Of a DNA stretch of 64,000 nucleotides, positions 52,901 through 64,000 are shown in pieces (within the stretch, counting starts at the first letter, position 1; each line of letters opens with the position of its first letter). Origin of the DNA: Arenicola marina. Its lineage: Eukaryota; Annelida; Polychaeta; Arenicolidae. The stretch is from NCBI GenBank assembly GCA_964019135.1, contig OZ025253.1, positions 379,501 to 443,500 of the forward strand, written 5' to 3'. The notes beneath the pieces were generated by a model, which had not been told where the DNA came from, did not search any database, and saw only the letters and a list, made by a program, of their open reading frames with translations. Made by a program: the position numbers and the translations under genes.

Positions 52901-55900
52901 GAACCGTGTCCGGTGAGCTAGAGACATGACTGTAGGCATTTGGACTGGACCAGGAGGAGTGAGAACCGTGTCCCGTGAGCTAGAGACATGACTGTAGGCA
53001 TTTGGACTGGACCAGGAGGAGTGAGAACCGTGTCCGGTGAGCTAGAGACATGACTGTAGGCCTTTGGACTGGACCAGGAGGCGTGAGAACCGTGTCCGGT
53101 GAGCTAGAGACATGACTGTAGGCCTTTGGACTGGACCAGGAGGAGTGAGAACCGTGTCCAGTGAGCTAGAAACATGACTGTAGGCCTTTGGACTGGACCA
53201 GGAGGAGTGAGAACCGTGTCCGGTGAGCTAGAGACATGACTGTAGGCCTTTAGACTGGACCAGGAGGAGTGAGAACCGTGTCCGGTGAGCTAGAGACATG
53301 ACTGTAGGCATTTGGACTGGACCAGGAGGAGTGAGAACCGTGTCCCGTAAGCTAGAGACATGACTGTAGGCATTTGGACTGGACCAGGAGGAGTGAGAAC
53401 CGTGTCCGGTGAGCTAGAGACATGACTGTAGGCCTTTGGACTGGACCAGGAGGCGTGAGAACCGTGTCCGGTGAGCTAGAGACATGACTGTAGGCCTTTA
53501 GACTGGACCAGGAGTGAGAACCGTGTCCGGTGAGCTAGAGACATGAGTGTAGGCCTTTGGACTGGACCAGGAGGAGTGAGAACTGTGTCCGGTGAGCTAG
53601 AAACATGACTGTAGGCCTTTGGACTTGACCAGGAGGAGTGAGAACCGTGTCCGGTGAGCTAGAGACATGACTGTAGGCCTTTAGACTGGACCAGCAGGAG
53701 TGAGAACCGTGTCCGGTGAGCTAGAGACATGACTGTAGGCCTTTGGACTAGACCAGGAGGAGTGAGAACCGTGTCCGGTGAGCTAGAGACATGACTGTAG
53801 GCCTTTGGACTGGACCAGGAGTGAGAACCGTGTCCAGTGAGCTAGAGACCTGATTGTAAGCCTTTGGACTGGACCAGGAGGACTGAGAACCGTGTCCGGT
53901 GAGCTAGAGACATGACTGTAGGCCTTTGGACTGGACCAGGAGGAGTGAGAACCGTGTCCGGTGAGCTAGAGACATGACTGTAGGCCTTTAGACTGGACCA
54001 GGAGGAGTGAGAACCGTGTCCGGTGAGCTAGAGACATGACTGTAGGCCTTTAGACTGGATTAGGAGGAGTGAGAACCGTGTCCGGTGAGCTAGAGACATG
54101 TCTGTAGGCCTTTGGACTAGACCAGGAAGAGTGAGAACCGTGTCCGGTGAGCTAGAGACATGACTGTAGGCCTTTTGACTGGACCAGGAGGAGTGAGAAC
54201 CGTGTCCGGTGAGCTAGAGACATGACTGTAGGCTTTTGGACTGGACCAGGAGTAAGAACCGTGTCCGGTGAGCTAGAGACATGACTGTAGGCATTTGGAC
54301 TGGACCAGGAGGAGTGAGAACCGTGTCCCGTGAGCTAGAGACATGACTGTAGGCATTTGGACTGGACCAGGAGTAGTGAGAACCGTGTCCGGTGAGCTAG
54401 AGACATGACTGTAGGCCTTTGGACTGGACCAGGAGGCGTGAGAACCGTGTCCGGTGAGCTAGAGACATGACTGTAGGCTATTGGACTGGACCAGGAGGAG
54501 TGAGAACCGTGTCCGGTGAGCTAGAGACATGACTGTAGGCCTTTGGTCTGGACCAGGAGGCGTGAGAACCGTGTCCGGTGAGCTAGAGACATGACTGTAG
54601 GCCTTTGGACTGGACCAGGAGTGAGAACCGTGTCCCGTGAGCTAGAGACATGACTGTAGGCCTTTGGACTGGACCAGGAGGAGTGAGAACCGTGTCCCGT
54701 GAGCTAGAGACATGACTGTAGGCATTTGGACTGGACCAGGAGGAGTGAGAACCGTGTCCGGTGAGCTAGAGATATGACTGTAGGCCTTTGGACTGGACCA
54801 GGAGGCGTGAGAACCGTGACCGGTGAGCTAGAGACATGACTGTAGGCTATTGGACTGGACCAGGAGGAGTGAGAACCGTGTCCGGTGAGCTAGAGACATG
54901 ACTGTAGGTCTTTAGACTGGACCAGGAGTGAGAACCGTGTCCGGTGAGCTAGAGACATGACTGTAGGCCTTTGGACTTGACCAGGACGCGTGAGAACCGT
55001 GTCCGGTGAGCTAGAGACAAGACTGTAGGCCTTTGGACTGGACCAGGAGTGAGAAACGTGTCCGGTGAGCTAGAGACATGACTGTAGGCCTTTCGACTGG
55101 ACCAGGAGTGAGAACCGTGTCCCGTGAGCTAGAGACATGACTGTAGGCATTTGGACTGGACCAGGAGGAGTGAGAACCGTGTCCGGTGAGCTAGAGACAT
55201 GACTGTAGGTCTTTAGACTGGACCAGGAGTGAGAACCGTGTCCGGTGAGCTAGAGACATGACTGTAGGCCTTTGGACTGGACCAGGAGGCGTGAGAACCG
55301 TGTCCGGTGAGCTAGAGACATGACTGTAGGCCTTTGGACTAGACCAGGAGGAGCGAGAACCGTGTCCGGTGAGCTACAGACAGGACTGTAGGCCTTTGGA
55401 CTGGACCAGGAGTGAGAACCGTGTCCGGTGAGCTAGAGACATGAGTGTAGGCCTTTGGACTGGACTAGGAGGAGTGAGAACCGTGTCCAGTGAGCTAGAG
55501 ACATGACTGTAGGCCTTTGGACTGGACCAGGAGTGAGAACCGTGTCCGATGAGCTAGAGACATGACTGTAGGCCTTTGGACTAGACCAGGAGGCGTGAGA
55601 ACCGTGTCCAGTCAGCTAGAGACATGACTGTAGGCCCTTGGACTGGACCAGGAGGAGTGAGAACCGTGTCCAGTGAGCTAGAGACATGACTGTAGGCCTT
55701 TGGACTGGACCAGGAGGCGTGAGAACCGTGTCCAGTCAGCCAGAGACATGACTGTAGGCCCTTGGACTGGACCAGGAGTGAGAACCCTGTCCGGTGAGCT
55801 AGAGACATGACTGTAGGCCTTTAGACTCTACCAGCAGGAGTGAGAACCGTGTCCAGTGAGCTAGAGACATGACTGTAGGCCTTTGGACTGGACCAGGAGG

Positions 55901-58900
55901 CGTGAGAACCGTGTCCGGTGAGCTAGAGACATGACTGTAGGCCTTTGGACTGGACCAGGAGTGAGAACCGTGTCCGGTGAGCTAGAGACATGAGTGTAGG
56001 CCTTTGGACTGGACCAGGAGGAGTGAGAACCGTGTCCAGTGAGCTAGAGACATGACTGTAGGCCTTTGGACTGGACCAGGAAGAGTGAAAACCGTGTCCG
56101 GTGAGCTAGAGACATGACTGTAGGCCTTTGGACTGGATTAGGAGGAGTGAGAACCGTGTCCGGTGAGCTAGAGACATGAGTGTAGGCCTTTGGACTAGAC
56201 CAGGAGGAGTGAGAACCGTGTCCGGTGAGCTAGAGACATGACTGTAGGCCTTTGGACTGGACCAGGAGTGAGAACCGTGTCCAGTGAGCTAGAGACACAA
56301 CTGTAGGCCTTTGGACTGGACCAGGAGGACTGAGAACCGTGTCCGGTGAGCTAGAGACATGACTGTAGGCTTTTAGACTGGACCAGGAGGAGTGAGAACC
56401 GTGTCCGGTGAGCTAGAGACATGACTGTAGGCTTTTTGGACTGGATTAGGAGGAGTGAGAACCGTGTCCGGTGAGCTAGAGACATGACTGTAGGCCTTTG
56501 GACTAGACCAGGAAGAGTGAGAACCGTGTCCGGTGAGCTAGAGACATGACTGTAGGCCTTTGGACTGGACCAGGAGTGAGAACCGTGTCCAGTGAGCTAG
56601 AGACACAACTGTAGGCCTTTGGACTGGACCAGGAGGACTGAGAACCGTGTCCGGTGAGCTAGAGACATGACTGTAGGCCTTTTGACTGGACCAGGAGGAG
56701 TGAGAACCGTGTCCGGTGAGCTAGAGACATGACTGTAGGCCTTTGGACTGGATTAGGAGGAGTGAGAACCGTGTCCGGTGAGCTAGAGACATGACTGTAG
56801 GCATTTGGACTGGACCAGGAGGAGTGAGAACCGTGTCCCGTGAGCTAGAGACATGACTGTAGGCATTTGGACTGGACCAGGAGGAGTGAGAACCGTGTCC
56901 GGTGAGCTAGAGACATGACTGTAGGCCTTTGGACTGGACCAGGAGGCGTGAGAACCGTGTCCGGTGAGCTAGAGACATGACTGTAGGCCTTTGGACTGGA
57001 CCAGGAGGAGTGAGAACCGTGTCCAGTGAGCTAGAAACATGACTGTAGGCCTTTGGACTGGACCAGGAGGAGTGAGAACCGTGTCCGGTGAGCTAGAGAC
57101 ATGACTGTAGGCCTTTAGACTGGACCAGCAGGAGTGAGAACCGTGTCCGGTGAGCTAGAGACATGACTGTAGGCCTTTGGACTAGACCAGGAGGAGTGAG
57201 AACCGTGTCCGGTGAGCTAGAGACATGACTGTAGGCCTTTGGACTGGACCAGGAGTGAGAACCGTGTCCAGTGAGCTAGAGACCTGATTGTAGGCCTTTG
57301 GACTGGACCAGTAGGACTGAGAACCGTGTCCGGTGAGCTAGAGACATGACTGTAGGCCTTTGGACTGGACCAGGAGGAGTGAGAACCGTGTCCGGTGAGC
57401 TAGAGACATGACTGTAGGCCTTTAGACTGGACCAGGAGGAGTGAGAACCGTATCGGGTGAGCTAGAGACATGACTGTAGGCCTTTGGACTGGATTAGGAG
57501 GAGTGAGAACCGTGTCCGGTGAGCTACAGACAGGACTGTAGGCCTTTGGACTGGACCAGGAGTGAGAACCGTGTCCGGTGAGCTAGAGACATGAGTGTAG
57601 GCCTTTGGACTGGACTAGGAGGAGTGAGAACCGTGTCCAGTGAGCTAGAGACATGACTGTAGGCCTTTGGACTGGACCAGGAGTGAGAACCGTGTCCGGT
57701 GAGCTAGAGACATGACTGTAGGCCTTTGGACTGGACCAGGAGGCGTGAGAACCGTGTCCAGTGAGCTAGAGACATGACTGTAGGCCCTTGGACTGGACCA
57801 GGAGGAGTGAGAACCGTGTCCAGTGAGCTAGAGACATGACTGTAGGCCTTTGGACTGGACCAGGAGGCGTGAGAACCGTGTCCAGTCAGCCAGAGACATG
57901 ACTGTAGGCCCTTGGACTGGACCAGGAGTGAGAACCCTGTCCGGTGAGCTAGAGACATGACTGTAGGCCTTTAGACTCTACCAGCAGGAGTGAGAACCGT
58001 GTCCAGTGAGCTAGAGACATGACTGTAGGCCTTTGGACTGGACCAGGAGGCGTGAGAACCGTGTCCGGTGAGCTAGAGACATGACTGTAGGCCTTTGGAC
58101 TGGACCAGGAGTGAGAACCGTGTCCGGTGAGCTAGAGACATGAGTGTAGGCCTTTGTACTGGACCAGGAGGAGTGAGAACCGTGTCCAGTGAGCTAGAGA
58201 CATGACTGTAGGCCTTTGGACTGGAACAGGAAGAGTGAAAACCGTGTCCGGTGAGCTAGAGACATGACTGTAGGCCTTTGGACTGGATTAGGAGGAGTGA
58301 GAACCGTGTCCGGTGAGCTAGAGACATGAGTGTAGGCCTTTGGACTGGACCAGGAGTGAGAACCGTGTCCGGTGAGCTAGAGACATGAGTGTAGGCCTTT
58401 GGACTAGACCAGGAGGAGTGAGAACCGTGTCCGGTGAGCTAGAGACATGACTGTAGGCCTTTGGACTAGACCAGGAAGAGTGAGAACCGTGTCCGGTGAG
58501 CTAGAGACATGACTGTAGGCCTTTGGACTGGACCAGGAGTGAGAACCGTGTCCAGTGAGCTAGAGACACAACTGTAGGCCTTTGGACTGGACCAGGAGGA
58601 CTGAGAACCGTGTCCGGTGAGCTAGAGACATGACTGTAGGCCTTTTGACTGGACCAGGAGGAGTGAGAACCGTGTCCCTTGAGCTAAAGACATGACTGTA
58701 GGCCTTTGGACTGGATTAGGAGGAGTGAGAACCGTGTCCGGTGAGCTAGAGACATGACTGTAGGCATTTGGACTGGACCAGGAGGAGTGAGAACCGTGTC
58801 CCGTGAGCTAGAGACATGACTGTAGGCATTTGGACTGGACCAGGAGGAGTGAGAACCGTGTCCGGTGAGCTAGAGACATGACTGTAGGCCTTTGGACTGG

Positions 58901-60849
58901 ACCAGGAGGCGTGAGAACCGTGTCCGGTGAGCTAGAGACATGACTGTAGGCCTTTGGACTGGACCAGGGGGAGTGAGAACCGTGTCCAGTGAGCTAGAAA
59001 CATGACTGTAGGCCTTTGGACTGGACCAGGAGGAGTGAGAACCGTGTCCGGTGAGCTAGAGACATGACTGTAGGCCTTTAGACTGGACCAGCAGGAGTGA
59101 GAACCGTGTCCGGTGAGCTAGAGACATGACTGTAGGCCTTTGGACTAGACCAGGAGGAGTGAGAACCGTGTCCGGTGAGCTAGAGACATGACTGTAGGCC
59201 TTTGGACTGGACCAGGAGTGAGAACCGTGTCCAGTGAGCTAGAGACCTGATTGTAGGCCTTTGGACTGGACCAGGAGGACTGAGAACCGTGTCCGGTGAG
59301 CTAGAGACATGACTGTAGGCCTTTGGACTGGGCCAGGAGGAGTGAGAACCGTGTCCGATGAGGTAGAGACATGACTGTAGGCCTTTGGACTGGACCAGGA
59401 AGAGTGAGAACCGTGTCCGGTGAGCTAGAGACATGACTGTAGGCCTTTGGTCTGGACCAGGAGAAGTGAGAACCGTGTCCGGTGAGCTAGAGACATGACT
59501 GTAGGCCTTTGGACTGGACCAGGAGGAGTGAGAACCGTGTCCGGTGAGCTAGAGACATGACTGTTGGCCTTTGGACTGAACCAGGAGTGAGAACCGTGTC
59601 CGGTGAGCTAGAGACATGACTGTAGGCCTTTAGACTCTACCAGGAGGAGTGAGAACCGTGCCCGGTGAGCTAGAGACATGACTGTAGGCCTTTGGACTGG
59701 ACCAGGAGGAGTGAGAACCGTGTCCAGTTAGCTAGAGACATTACTGTAGGCCTTTGGACTGGACCAGCAGGAGTGAGAACCGTGTCCAGTGAGCTAGAGA
59801 CATGACTTTAGGCCTTTGGTCTGGACCAGGAGTGAGAACCGTGTCCAGTGAGCTAGAGACATGACTGTAGGCCTTTGGACTGGGCCAGGAGGAGTGAGAA
59901 CCGTGTCCGATGAGGAAGAGACATGACTGTAGGCCTTTGGACTGGACCAGGAAGAGTGAGAACCGTGTCCGGTGAGCTAGAGACATGACTGTAGGCCTTT
60001 GGTCTGGACCAGGAGAAGTGAGAACCGTGTCCGGTGCGCTAGAGACATGACTGTAGGCTTTTGGACTGGACCATGAGTGAGAACCGTGTCCAGTGAGCTA
60101 GAGACATGACTGTAGGCCTTTGGACTGGGCCAGGAGGATTGAGAACCGTGTCCGATGAGGAAGAGACATGACTGTAGGCCTTTGGACTGGACCAGGAAGA
60201 GTGAGAACCGTGTCCGGTGAGCTAGAGACATGACTGTAGGCCTTTGGACAGGACCAGGAGGCGTTAGAACCGTGTCCAGTGAGCTAGAGACACATCTGTA
60301 GACCTTTGGACTGGACCAGGAGGCGTGAGAACCGTGTCCGGTGAGCTAGAGACATGACTGTAGGCCTTTGGACTGGACCAGGAGGCGTTAGAACCGTGTC
60401 CAGTGAGCTAGAGACACAACTGTAGGCCTTTGGACTGGACCAGGAGGCGTGAGAACCGTGTCCGGTGAGCTAGAGGCATGACTGTAGGCCTTTGGACTGG
60501 ACCAGGAGTGAGAACCGTGTCCGGTGAGCTGGAGACATGAGTGTAGGCCTTTGGACTGGACCAGGAGACGTTAGAAGCGTGTCCAGTGAGCTAGAGACAT
60601 GACTGTAGGCCTTTGGACTGGACCAGGAGTGAGAACCGTGTCCGGTGAGCTAGAGACATGAGTGTAGGCCCTTGGACTGGACCAGGAGGCGTTAGAAGCG
60701 TGTCCGGTGAGCTAGAGACATGACTGTAGGCCTTTGGACAGGACCAGGAAGAGTGAGAACCGTGTCCGGTGAGCTAGAGACATGCGTGTAGGCCTTTGGA
60801 CTGGACCAGGAGGCGTTAGAAGCGTGTCCGGTGAGCTAGAGACATGACT
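43921..60849 (+). repeat. Giant 59/62-bp exon-intron junction ('mirage') minisatellite, about 275 copies
   Basis: The first copy overlaps exon 9: CAGGAGGCGCGAGAACCGTT then TCCG|GTAAGC. Later units read CCAGGAGGCGTGAGAACCGT then GTCCG|GTGAGCTAG and about 33 bp of intron sequence. Forms with GGAGTGAG (62 bp), GGCGTGAG (62 bp) and GAGTGAG (59 bp) are mixed. GTGAGC is kept in nearly every unit; the base before it is G, A or C. Higher-order duplications of 912 bp and 3,865 bp are visible. The unit carries TGA in the frame that matches the exon. Confidence 0.97.
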
Positions 60850-63800
60850 TAATATAGCCGGACCTAGGATTAGGAACCGCGTAATATAGCCGGGCCTATG
60901 ATTAGGAACCGCTTAATATAGCCGGACCTAGGATTAGGAACGACGTAATATAGCCGGGCCTAGGATTAGGAACCGCTTAATATAGCCGGACCTAGGATTA
61001 GGAACCGCTTAATATAGCCGGACCTAGGATTAGGAACCGCGTAACATAGCCGGGCCTAGGATTAGGAACGGCATAATATAGCCGGGCCTAGGATTAGGAA
61101 CGGCATAATATAGCCGGGCCTAGGATTAGGAACCGCGTAATATAGCCGGACCTAGGATTAGGAACCGCTTAATATAGCCGGACCTAGGATTAGGAACCGC
61201 GTAATATAGCCGGGCCTATGATTAGGAACCGCTTAATATAGCCGGACCTAGGATTAGGAACGACGTAATATAGCCGGGCCTAGGATTAGGAACCGCTTAA
61301 TATAGCCGGACCTAGGATTAGGAACCGCTTAATATAGCCGGACCTAGGATTAGGAACCGCTTAATATAGCCGGACCTAGGATTAGGAACCGCTTAATATA
61401 GCCGGACCTAGGATTAGGAACCGCTTAATATAGCTGCGCCTAGGATTAGGAACGGCATAATATAGCCGGGCCTAGGACTAAGAACCGCCTAATATAGCCA
61501 GACCTAGGATTAGGAACCGCTTAATATAGCCGGACCTAGGATTAGGAACCGCGTAATATAGCCGGGCCTAGGATTAGGAACCGCGTAATATAGCCGGGTC
61601 TAGGATTAGGAACCGCTTAATATAGCGGGACCTAGGATTAGGAACCGCTTAATATAGGCGGACCTAGGATTGGGAACCGCTTAATATAGCCGGACCTAGG
61701 ATTAGGAACCGCGTAATATAGCCGGACCTAGGATTAGGAACGGCGTAATATAGCCGGACCTCGGATTAGGAACCGCGTAATATGGCCGGGCCTAGGATTA
61801 GGAACCGCTTAATATAGCCTGACCTAGGATTAGGAACCGCGTGATATAGCCGGGCCTAGGATTAGGAACCGCTTAATATAGCCGGGCCTAGGATTAGGAA
61901 CCGCTTAATATAGCCGGACCTAGGATTAGGAACGGCGTAATATAGCCGGACCTAGGATTAGGAACCGCCTAATATAGCCGGACCTAGGATTAGGAACCGC
62001 GTAATATAGCTGGGCCTAGGATTAGGAACCGCTTAATATAGCCGGGCCTAGGATTAGGAACCGCTTTATATAGTCGGACCTAGGACTAGAACCGCGTAAT
62101 ATAGCCGGACCTAGGATTAGGAACCGCTTAATATAGCCGGACCTAGGATTAGGAACGGCATAATAAAGCCGGGCCTAGGAGTAGGAACGGCATAATATAG
62201 CCGGGCCTAGGACTAAGAACCGCCTAATATAGCCAGACCTAGGATTAGGAACCGCTTAATATAGCCGGACCTAGGATTAGGAACCGCTTAATATAGCCGG
62301 GCCTAGGATTAGGAACCGCTTAATATAGCCGGACCTAGGATTAGGAACGGCGTAATATAGCCGGACCTAGCATTAGGAACCGCTTAATATAGCCGGACCT
62401 AGGATTAGGAACCGCGTAATATAGCCGGGCACAGGATTAGGAACCGCTTAATATAGCCGGACCTCGGATTAGGAACCGCGTAATATGGCCGGGCCTAGGA
62501 TTAGGAACCGCTTAATATAGCCTGACCTAGGATTAGGAACCGCGTGATATAGCCGGGCCTAGGATTAGGAACCGCTTAATATAGCCGGGCCTAGGATTAG
62601 GAACCGCTTAATATAGCCGGACCTAGGATTAGGAACGGCGTAATATAGCCGGACCTAGGATTAGGAACCGCCTAATATAGCCGGACCTAGGATTAGGAAC
62701 CGCGTAATATAGCTGGGCCTAGGATTAGGAACCGCTTAATATAGCCGGGCCTAGGATTAGGAACCGCTTTATATAGTCGGACCTAGGACTAGAACCGCGT
62801 AATATAGCCGGACCTAGGATTAGGAACCGCTTAATATAGCCGGACCTAGGATTAGGAACGGCATAATAAAGCCGGGCCTAGGAGTAGGAACGGCATAATA
62901 TAGCCGGGCCTAGGACTAAGAACCGCCTAATATAGCCAGACCTAGGATTAGGAACCGCTTAATATAGCCGGACCTAGGATTAGGAACCGCTTAATATAGC
63001 CGGGCCTAGGATTAGGAACCGCTTAATATAGCCGGACCTAGGATTAGGAACGGCGTAATATAGCCGGACCTAGCATTAGGAACCGCTTAATATAGCCGGA
63101 CCTAGGATTAGGAACCGCGTAATATAGCCGGGCACAGGATTAGGAACCGCTTAATATAGCCGGGCCTAGGATTAGGAACCGCTTTATATAGTCGGACCTA
63201 GGACTAGAACCGCTTAATATAGCCGGACCTAGGATTGGGAAGCGCTTAATATAGCCGGACCTAGGATTAGGAACGGCGTAATATAGCCGGGCCTAGGATT
63301 AGGAACGGCGTAATATAGCCGGGCCTAGGAGTAGGAACGGCATAATATAGCCGGGCCTAGGACTAAGAACCGCCTAATATAGCCAGACCTAGGATTAGGA
63401 ACCGCTTAATATAGCCGGACCTAGGATTAGGAACCGCTTAATATAGCCGGACCTAGGATTAGGAACCGCGTAATATAGCCGGACCTAGGATTAGGAACCG
63501 CGTAATATAGCCGGGCCTAGGATTAGGAACCGCTTAATATAGCCGGACCTAGGATTAGGAACCGCGTAGTAAAAAACCGGACCAAGGATTAGGAACTGCT
63601 TAATATAGTCGGACCTAGGATTAGGAACCGCGTAATATAGCCGGGCCTAGGATTAGGAACCGCTTAATATAGCCGGACCTAGGATTAGGAACCGCTTAAC
63701 TTAGCTGGGCCTAGGATTAGGAACGGCATAATATAGCCAGACCTAGGATTAGGAACCGCTTAATATAGTCGGACCTAGGATTAGGAACCGCGTAATATAG

Positions 63801-64000
63801 CCGGGCCTAGGACTAAGAACCGCCTAATATAGCCAGACCTAGGATTAGGAACCGCTTAATATAGCCGGACCTAGGATTAGGAACCGCGTAATATAGCCGG
63901 GCCTAGGATTAGGAACCGCGTAATATAGCCGGGCCTAGGATTAGGAACCGCTTAATATAGCCGGACCTAGGATTAGGAACCGCTTAATATAGCCGGACCT
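60850..64000 (+). repeat. 32-bp minisatellite, about 98 copies, open at the right edge
   Basis: Units read TAATATAGCCGGACCTAGGA plus TTAGGAACCGC(G/T). It starts abruptly inside the last 62-bp unit. Variants are GGACC/GGGCC and CGCGTAAT/CGCTTAAT/GGCATAAT. A 703-bp block (22 units less one base) is duplicated, with markers at 61,761/62,464 and 62,068/62,771, and a partial third copy near 63,186. It lies in PHC intron 9 and continues past the window. Confidence 0.96.

Noticed and set aside
60850-64000. Centromeric satellite or telomere-related array
   Set aside because: The unit has only single GATTAGG motifs, is 32 bp, and lies within the intron of an apparently intact gene.

Overview
This is a eukaryotic, metazoan window: spliced genes, GT-AG introns, tRNA-derived SINEs, inverted-repeat DNA transposons and very large minisatellites. 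The one gene that can be followed is a polyhomeotic-like (PHC) subunit of Polycomb repressive complex 1. It is recognised by the HD1 segment ending in IVKPQILTHIIEGFVIQE, which is close to vertebrate PHC proteins as I remember them. A deuterostome with PHC and with introns full of minisatellites that repeat their own splice junction suggests a cephalochordate (amphioxus). The species call is inference only.

Layout. 1-4.5 kb holds two minisatellites (60-bp and 48-bp units), the first split by a hAT-like element with an 8-bp target duplication. 4.5-19 kb is intergenic or intronic. It contains probable minus-strand exons of unidentified gene(s) at 4.6, 7.9 and perhaps 9.8 and 18.2 kb, two tRNA-SINE copies and one tRNA-like SINE head, a LINE fragment, several foldback/MITE elements (two nested inside copies of one repeat family) and short tandem repeats.

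From 19,077 to 43,944 nine PHC coding exons lie on the plus strand. Spliced together they give 2,319 nt, exactly 773 codons, with compatible phases at every junction. The ATG directly follows a splice acceptor, so a 5' untranslated exon lies upstream and was not found. The FCS zinc finger and SAM domain expected of PHC lie beyond the right edge.

Every PHC intron longer than about 200 bp is made largely of private minisatellites: 55- and 29-bp units in intron 2, 23-bp in intron 3, 47- and 24-bp (plus a SINE) in intron 4, 54-bp in intron 5, 35- and 29/31-bp in intron 7 (13.6 kb), and 59/62- and 32-bp in intron 9 (over 20 kb, running off the window). The most striking point is that in introns 7 and 9 the repeat unit contains the last bases of the exon plus the 5' splice site, so the authentic junction is copied 8 times and about 275 times. 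Intron 2's unit begins with the donor hexamer, and intron 5's unit aligns an AG|GT with the donor. Such 'mirage' arrays have, as I recall, been reported at an amphioxus Adh locus. Here the scale is far larger, with higher-order repeats of 0.7-3.9 kb.
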